Part shown: one piece after another, positions 60,242 through 64,000 of the stretch
Numbering within the stretch: the stretch's first letter is position 1
How the letters are laid out: every line of letters begins with the position of its first letter
NCBI GenBank assembly: GCA_050247515.1
Contig: JBFWUB010000022.1
Coordinates: 1-64,000, forward strand
DNA: 64,000 bases
DNA from: RAM1 sp050247515
GTDB lineage: Bacteria; Pseudomonadota; Gammaproteobacteria; Burkholderiales; Burkholderiaceae_C
Direction of reading: 5' to 3'
Notes under the pieces: generated by a model
The model's database searches: none
What the model saw: only the letters and a program-made list of their open reading frames with translations
Told to the model about the DNA's origin: nothing
Made by a program: the position numbers and the translations under genes

Positions 60242-61003
60242 CGCCCAGCGGCGCTGGGCGATTTCCAGCAGGCCATCAAAGATCAGGCTGTCCACCAGCT
60301 CGAACTGCACCGACATGCTGGGCGCCATCTTCCAGCCGGCGCCACCGGTCATGATGCAGTCGGGCTCGGCGGCACAATGCGTGCGCACATGCTGGACCAT
60401 GCGCTCAACCGCGCCGGCAATCGCATAGGTGCCACCGCTGGTCAGTGCGTCACTGGTGTTGGTGGGAAATTCACGCACCTCGCCGGTGGGCACATGCAGG
60501 CCCGCCGTGCCGGACTCCAGCGCGCGCAGCATGATGCCGTGCCCGGGCAGGATCAGCCCGCCCAGGAAGCGGCCCTCGGCGTCAATCGCCTCCACCGTGA
60601 CGGCCGTGCCGACCATCACCACCACCAGCGGCCTGGCGGGGCCGCGAGCCAGCATGCGGTGGCGCGCGCCGATCATGGCCACCCAGCGGTCTGAGCCCAG
60701 CCTTGTGGGGTGGTCGTACCCGTTGACCAGGCCCGCCTCGGCGGCACTGGACACCACCCACTGGGGGGTGACGTCCCAGATTTCCATCTGCTCTTCGACC
60801 CGGCGCTTGACGGCGTCGCCGGCCACCACGCAGCCCAGCATGCGTTGCGGCGGGGGCAGCGCGGCCCAGTCGCCCTCGGCCAGCCTGTCGATGTTCTCCA
60901 GAAATTCCGCGCCCTGGGCCAGCAGCGTGGCGCCGGCGCGTGCGTGGTCATAGTGCGCCCACTTCAGGCGCGTGTTGCCCACATCAATGGCAAGGAACGT
61001 CAT
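60236..61003 (-). CDS. coaX: Type III pantothenate kinase
   Basis: This 255-residue kinase has the ASKHA-fold motifs 'FLAIDVGNTRLKW', 'DRWVAMIGAR' and 'VGTAVTVEAIDAEGRFLGG', followed by 'ILPGHGIMLRALESGTAGL'. It phosphorylates pantothenate, the first step of coenzyme A synthesis; type III enzymes are not inhibited by CoA. The start at 61003 gives the family N terminus. It lies 5 bases after the upstream coiled-coil gene. Confidence 0.94.
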   Translation of the reverse strand: MTFLAIDVGNTRLKWAHYDHARAGATLLAQGAEFLENIDRLAEGDWAALPPPQRMLGCVVAGDAVKRRVEEQMEIWDVTPQWVVSSAAEAGLVNGYDHPTRLGSDRWVAMIGARHRMLARGPARPLVVVMVGTAVTVEAIDAEGRFLGGLILPGHGIMLRALESGTAGLHVPTGEVREFPTNTSDALTSGGTYAIAGAVERMVQHVRTHCAAEPDCIMTGGAGWKMAPSMSVQFELVDSLIFDGLLEIAQRRWAD

Positions 61004-61008
61004 GGGCG

Positions 61009-61947
61009 TCAGGCGGCGCGCGCCGCCGCGATTTGCCCGGCCATCTGCGCCACCACCGTGGCCGCGGCCTCTTCCAGGCTGGCCAGACGCGCGCAGTCTG
61101 CCTGGGCCTGCGAGACCTGATGCTGCATCTGGCGGTGGATTTCCTGCGGCGCCTCCACGCTCAGTTCGGGGCTGTCGGCGCCGGCCTGCGCGGCCTGGGC
61201 CAGGCTGCCCATGCGCGCATTCCAGCTGCGCGACGTGGCCGACAGCGCCTGCGACAGATGCTGCACCAGCGCGCCGCGGGCGGCCAGCAGGTCGCGCGTC
61301 TGCGCCAGCACCTGTTGCGCGGTTGCGCTCAGGGCGCGCAGCGCCTTCAGCCGCGCAACGAGGATCTCGCAGCGCGCGGCATCCTCGCGCACCTTCTGCT
61401 GGGCGGCGGGATCGGCGGCGGCGGCCGCGTGGCGCTGCTGCAGCTGGCCGCGCATGTCCTGCAGCCATTTGGCGCCCTGCTCGACGATCTTGTCCAAGGC
61501 CCGGTATTCGACGTCCAGGTTCAGCAGTGACCTGTCGGTGGTGGCCGCGCCGGTGCCGTGGTTGCGGCTGAGCTCGCCGGCACGCGCCGTGACCGACTGC
61601 ACCCGGGCGCTGATCATCTCGACCTGGGCGGCGAACTCGGCCCCGGCGCTGCGCGCCTTTCCGGTGGTGCGGGCCCACCAGCCGCGTGTTTGCAACAGGC
61701 TGAAGTCCAGCTGCTGCTGGGCCTCGGCCAGCGCCTGCAGGTCACTGGCGAGCGCCCCGGCAGCACGGTCCAGCGCCTGCTGCGCGAGCGCCTGCTGCAC
61801 CTCCAGCAGGTTTTCCACCTGCAGCCGCCCGACGTCGGCGGCCATGCGGTCCAGCCAGGCCTCGGGCGTGGCGGCCGGCTGCGGCTTGAGCCGCGACAGC
61901 TTGCCTGGCGACATCAGGGATGCGGTACGGTCGTGATCATCGGTCAT
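61009..61947 (-). CDS. Coiled-coil protein of unknown function
   Basis: I do not recognise this 312-residue protein. It is almost entirely Ala/Gln/Leu/Arg-rich helix with long coiled-coil segments, no signal peptide and no membrane helix. 'AGGAG' about ten bases before ATG 61947 supports the start; a GTG at 61968 is possible. It is co-directional with coaX, 5 bases upstream, but a link to CoA synthesis is not evident. Confidence 0.65.
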   Translation of the reverse strand: MTDDHDRTASLMSPGKLSRLKPQPAATPEAWLDRMAADVGRLQVENLLEVQQALAQQALDRAAGALASDLQALAEAQQQLDFSLLQTRGWWARTTGKARSAGAEFAAQVEMISARVQSVTARAGELSRNHGTGAATTDRSLLNLDVEYRALDKIVEQGAKWLQDMRGQLQQRHAAAAADPAAQQKVREDAARCEILVARLKALRALSATAQQVLAQTRDLLAARGALVQHLSQALSATSRSWNARMGSLAQAAQAGADSPELSVEAPQEIHRQMQHQVSQAQADCARLASLEEAAATVVAQMAGQIAAARAA

Positions 61948-62005
61948 GGGTGGATGCGCTCCTGGCACGGGGTGCCGGCTGCCAATATAAACCCTTCGCG
62001 CGGCC

Positions 62006-62674
62006 TCAGATGGCCCCCATCCAGCAGGCGCGCTGGATGGCGGCCATCTTGTTGTCCACCTTGAGCTTGTTCATGGCGTTGGCGATGTGGTAGTTGACCG
62101 TGCGGTCGCTGCAGCGCAGGCGCGCGGCGGTTTCACGCGCCGTCATGCCGCCAAAGGCCAGCGTCAGGCATTCACGCTCGCGCGGGCTCAGGGTGGAGCG
62201 CGCCTGCGCGATGGATCGCTTGACCAGTGGCCAGATGTTCAACGCAGACCACACCAGCGACGCAGCCTCGGCGCGGTCATTGAGTTCGCGGGGACTGAAC
62301 ATGAAGCATTCGAATGCACGGCCGGCGGGCAACGAAAACTCCACGCGGATGACGGTCTGGTAGCCATGGGCCAAGGCCAGCAGTCGCCAGCGGCTGGCGC
62401 TCAGATGATCCGATTTGGCAATGTGCTGCCAGGCCACCAGGGGCGCATCGGATTCACGCCAGGGCGCGCCAAAGTCCCGGCTTTGCGCCAACGCGAGGGC
62501 AGCATCGGCGATCAGCGGCGGGTGCACGGCCAGGACCTGCCGGTCCTCGGGCGTGCCGAAGGGATCCGGGCCCAGCACGACCACCGCCTCGACAGAAAAC
62601 TCGCGCAGCGCGCAAACCCAGTCGCTGAGGATGCCGTCCAGGCCAACGCTGTCAAAGTTAACAGGCACTCCCAT
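62006..62674 (-). CDS. LuxR-family transcription regulator
   Basis: This 222-residue protein ends in a LuxR-type helix-turn-helix: 'LSPRERECLTLAFGGMTARE' and 'CSDRTVNYHIANAMNKL'. The N-terminal 150 residues resemble an autoinducer-binding domain in size but lack an obvious match to the full acyl-homoserine-lactone motif, so ligand binding is uncertain. No luxI-type synthase is present in the window. It diverges from a histidine kinase gene with a 50-base gap. Confidence 0.85.
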   Translation of the reverse strand: MGVPVNFDSVGLDGILSDWVCALREFSVEAVVVLGPDPFGTPEDRQVLAVHPPLIADAALALAQSRDFGAPWRESDAPLVAWQHIAKSDHLSASRWRLLALAHGYQTVIRVEFSLPAGRAFECFMFSPRELNDRAEAASLVWSALNIWPLVKRSIAQARSTLSPRERECLTLAFGGMTARETAARLRCSDRTVNYHIANAMNKLKVDNKMAAIQRACWMGAI

Positions 62675-62724
62675 CAGATCGTCGGTTCCCTTGCTGCACA
62701 GGCAGTGACAATATCATCAATACC

Positions 62725-64000
62725 GTGACCAAACGCACAACTTCCGCATCACCAAGGGGGACTGATCTGCTGGCATGGGCACACCGTGCCGCCAGGCGGG
62801 GCACCACCAGCCTGCGCTCAACCCTGACGACGGAAATTGTGCAGCCGTTGCTGGAGCCCATCCTTCACCCCTCCCGCTGGCGAATCCGTGCCCTGGGCCT
62901 GTCCACCGCGGTGGGGCATCCACTGTTCTACCTGTTCTGGGGCAAGCTGTTGCCCCAGCCCTACGAACCGCTCGGCCTGCGGCTGCTGATGTGTGCCCTG
63001 GGCCTGTCTTTGCTGCTGTTCCGTCCCATCTACGCCAGCCCGCCCAGCGCCGCATCGGCGGCGGTGTTCACGGCAATCTTCTGGATCACCCTGCCCTTCT
63101 TCTTCTCGTGGATGTTCCTGTGCAACGGCGGCAACCCGGTGTGGCTGGCCAGCATGAGCGCGATGTTCCTCATCTACTACCACCTGACGGACTGGCGCAT
63201 TGCCACGCTGGGCTCCATCTCCGGCGGTGCGGCCGCGTGGCTGGTCTTCAGCACACTCGGCCCCGCGGTGCCACCGATGACGGCCGATCAGGTGGCCACC
63301 AATACCATCGTGCTGGCGTTCAGCTGGTACATGGCACTGATGCTGGGACTGTCGTCGTCCAACCTGCGGCGTGAACAGATCAATTACACGCTCGCCACCA
63401 TGGGCATCATGGCGCACGAGCTGCGCACGCCGCTGGCCACGATGTCGCTCATCGGCGACGCGGTGCGCAACGAAGCGCGGCCCGCGGCCGGCAGCGATCC
63501 GGCCAGACTGGAGCTTCTGGGCACGCGGCTGCATACGCTGGTACGCAACATGAACCACCAGATTGACACGCAGATTGCCAATGCCCGCATCCTGCGGCTG
63601 CCCGGGCACAAGGAGGTGATCTCGGCCGCCGCGCTGGTGCAGGGTGCGCTGCGCAACTACCCTTACCGCAGTACGCGCGAACGCGAAAGCGTCACCCTGG
63701 TGGTTCATGCGGATTTCCGCTTTCGCGGCTCCCATGCCCTGTTTTCGCAGGTGATCGACAACCTCGTGAAGAACGCGTTGCGCTCGCTGGCGGCTGCCAC
63801 CACCGCCAGCAAGCCTGGCGACCTGCTGATCGAGGTGGGCACCGTGCGCGAGAGCGGGCGCATCGTGCTCACCGACAAGGGGGTTGGCATCGGCCCCGAG
63901 CTCCAGCAGCGCATCTTCGAGCCTTTTTTTTCCACCGACCGCGGCACCGGCCATGGGCTTGGCCTGGCTTTCTGCAAGCGGGTGATCCACAGCGCGCATG
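62725..64000 (+). CDS. Membrane sensor histidine kinase (5' part; runs off the window)
   Basis: The open frame continues past the window edge, giving at least 425 residues. About six N-terminal membrane helices (about 60-215) replace a periplasmic sensor domain. Then follow the H box 'MAHELRTPLATMS' (H231), the N box 'VIDNLVKNALRSL', G1 'TDKGVGIG', F 'FEPFFSTDRG' and G2 'GHGLGLAF'. The layout recalls CqsS/LqsS-type quorum-sensing kinases, which may carry a C-terminal receiver domain that would lie beyond the edge. GTG at 62725 is the only good start. The divergent LuxR gene is a likely functional partner. Confidence 0.82.
   Translation, partial: MTKRTTSASPRGTDLLAWAHRAARRGTTSLRSTLTTEIVQPLLEPILHPSRWRIRALGLSTAVGHPLFYLFWGKLLPQPYEPLGLRLLMCALGLSLLLFRPIYASPPSAASAAVFTAIFWITLPFFFSWMFLCNGGNPVWLASMSAMFLIYYHLTDWRIATLGSISGGAAAWLVFSTLGPAVPPMTADQVATNTIVLAFSWYMALMLGLSSSNLRREQINYTLATMGIMAHELRTPLATMSLIGDAVRNEARPAAGSDPARLELLGTRLHTLVRNMNHQIDTQIANARILRLPGHKEVISAAALVQGALRNYPYRSTRERESVTLVVHADFRFRGSHALFSQVIDNLVKNALRSLAAATTASKPGDLLIEVGTVRESGRIVLTDKGVGIGPELQQRIFEPFFSTDRGTGHGLGLAFCKRVIHSAH

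Noticed and set aside
1..64000. tRNA, rRNA, CRISPR array, integrase or prophage
   Set aside because: No cloverleaf, ribosomal, regularly spaced repeat or recombinase sequence was recognised by eye on either strand.

Overview
The window is a GC-rich bacterial chromosome segment, most likely from a Comamonadaceae-type betaproteobacterium (Burkholderiales). Pointers are the TctDE-like pair, slmA and argB arrangement, PHA and wax-ester storage genes, stand-alone periplasmic binding proteins for amino-acid-like ligands, and short intergenic repeats of a kind I remember from that family. No rRNA, tRNA, CRISPR array, integrase or complete insertion sequence was recognised. Genes are densely packed, with many ATGA, GTGA or TGATG overlaps. 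All functions come from reading motifs and domain order; no database search was run.

Layout. 1-443: non-coding inverted repeats. 444-5554: housekeeping and regulation (PdeM-like nuclease, slmA, a TctE/TctD-like two-component pair, a PIN/AbrB toxin-antitoxin pair, argB). 5621-11203: polysaccharide genes (WecA-like transferase, a family 2 glycosyltransferase, rfbBDAC for dTDP-rhamnose). 11200-38854: a cell-surface island. It holds two proteases that share a C-terminal domain, an acyltransferase, a SapC-like protein, a methyltransferase, a large Cys-free RTX/S-layer-like protein, a FecR / CHASE2-cyclase / TPR-outer-membrane-protein operon, a Crp-family regulator coupled to an O-antigen-type ABC permease, a PIG-L deacetylase, a double glycosyltransferase, an O-antigen ABC ATPase fused to an acetyltransferase-like domain, and a type I secretion operon (a TnpB-N-terminus-like protein, two ABC exporters, HlyD, TolC).

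The most interesting reading is that this island is one regulated surface-layer system. Perfect Crp-type palindromes (TGTGA-N6-TCACA) lie before the S-layer-like gene, before the FecR-cyclase operon (shared with the divergent crp-like gene), and before the type I secretion operon. The island also encodes a nucleotide cyclase and a Crp-family protein whose recognition helix matches E. coli CRP. The inferred circuit is: periplasmic FecR/CHASE2 sensing, then cyclic nucleotide, then a Crp-type protein, then coordinated synthesis and export of the surface protein. Rhamnose and O-antigen genes would supply the anchoring polysaccharide, as known for Caulobacter RsaA and Campylobacter fetus Sap proteins.

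38876-46950: a neutral-lipid storage cluster (fatty acyl reductase, phasin, patatin-like lipase, TetR regulator, TPR protein, hemerythrin-like protein, wax ester synthase/DGAT, acyl-CoA-binding protein). 46939-56572: HMG-CoA-lyase-like and CaiB-like enzymes with a LysR regulator, a PHA-granule protein, a lipoprotein aminopeptidase, a molybdopterin oxidoreductase and two periplasmic binding proteins. 56579-61947: argE-like and aminoacylase-like hydrolases, a DUF2817 protein, a 55-bp repeat pair, coaX and a coiled-coil protein. 62006-64000: a LuxR-type regulator divergent from a membrane histidine kinase that runs off the window.
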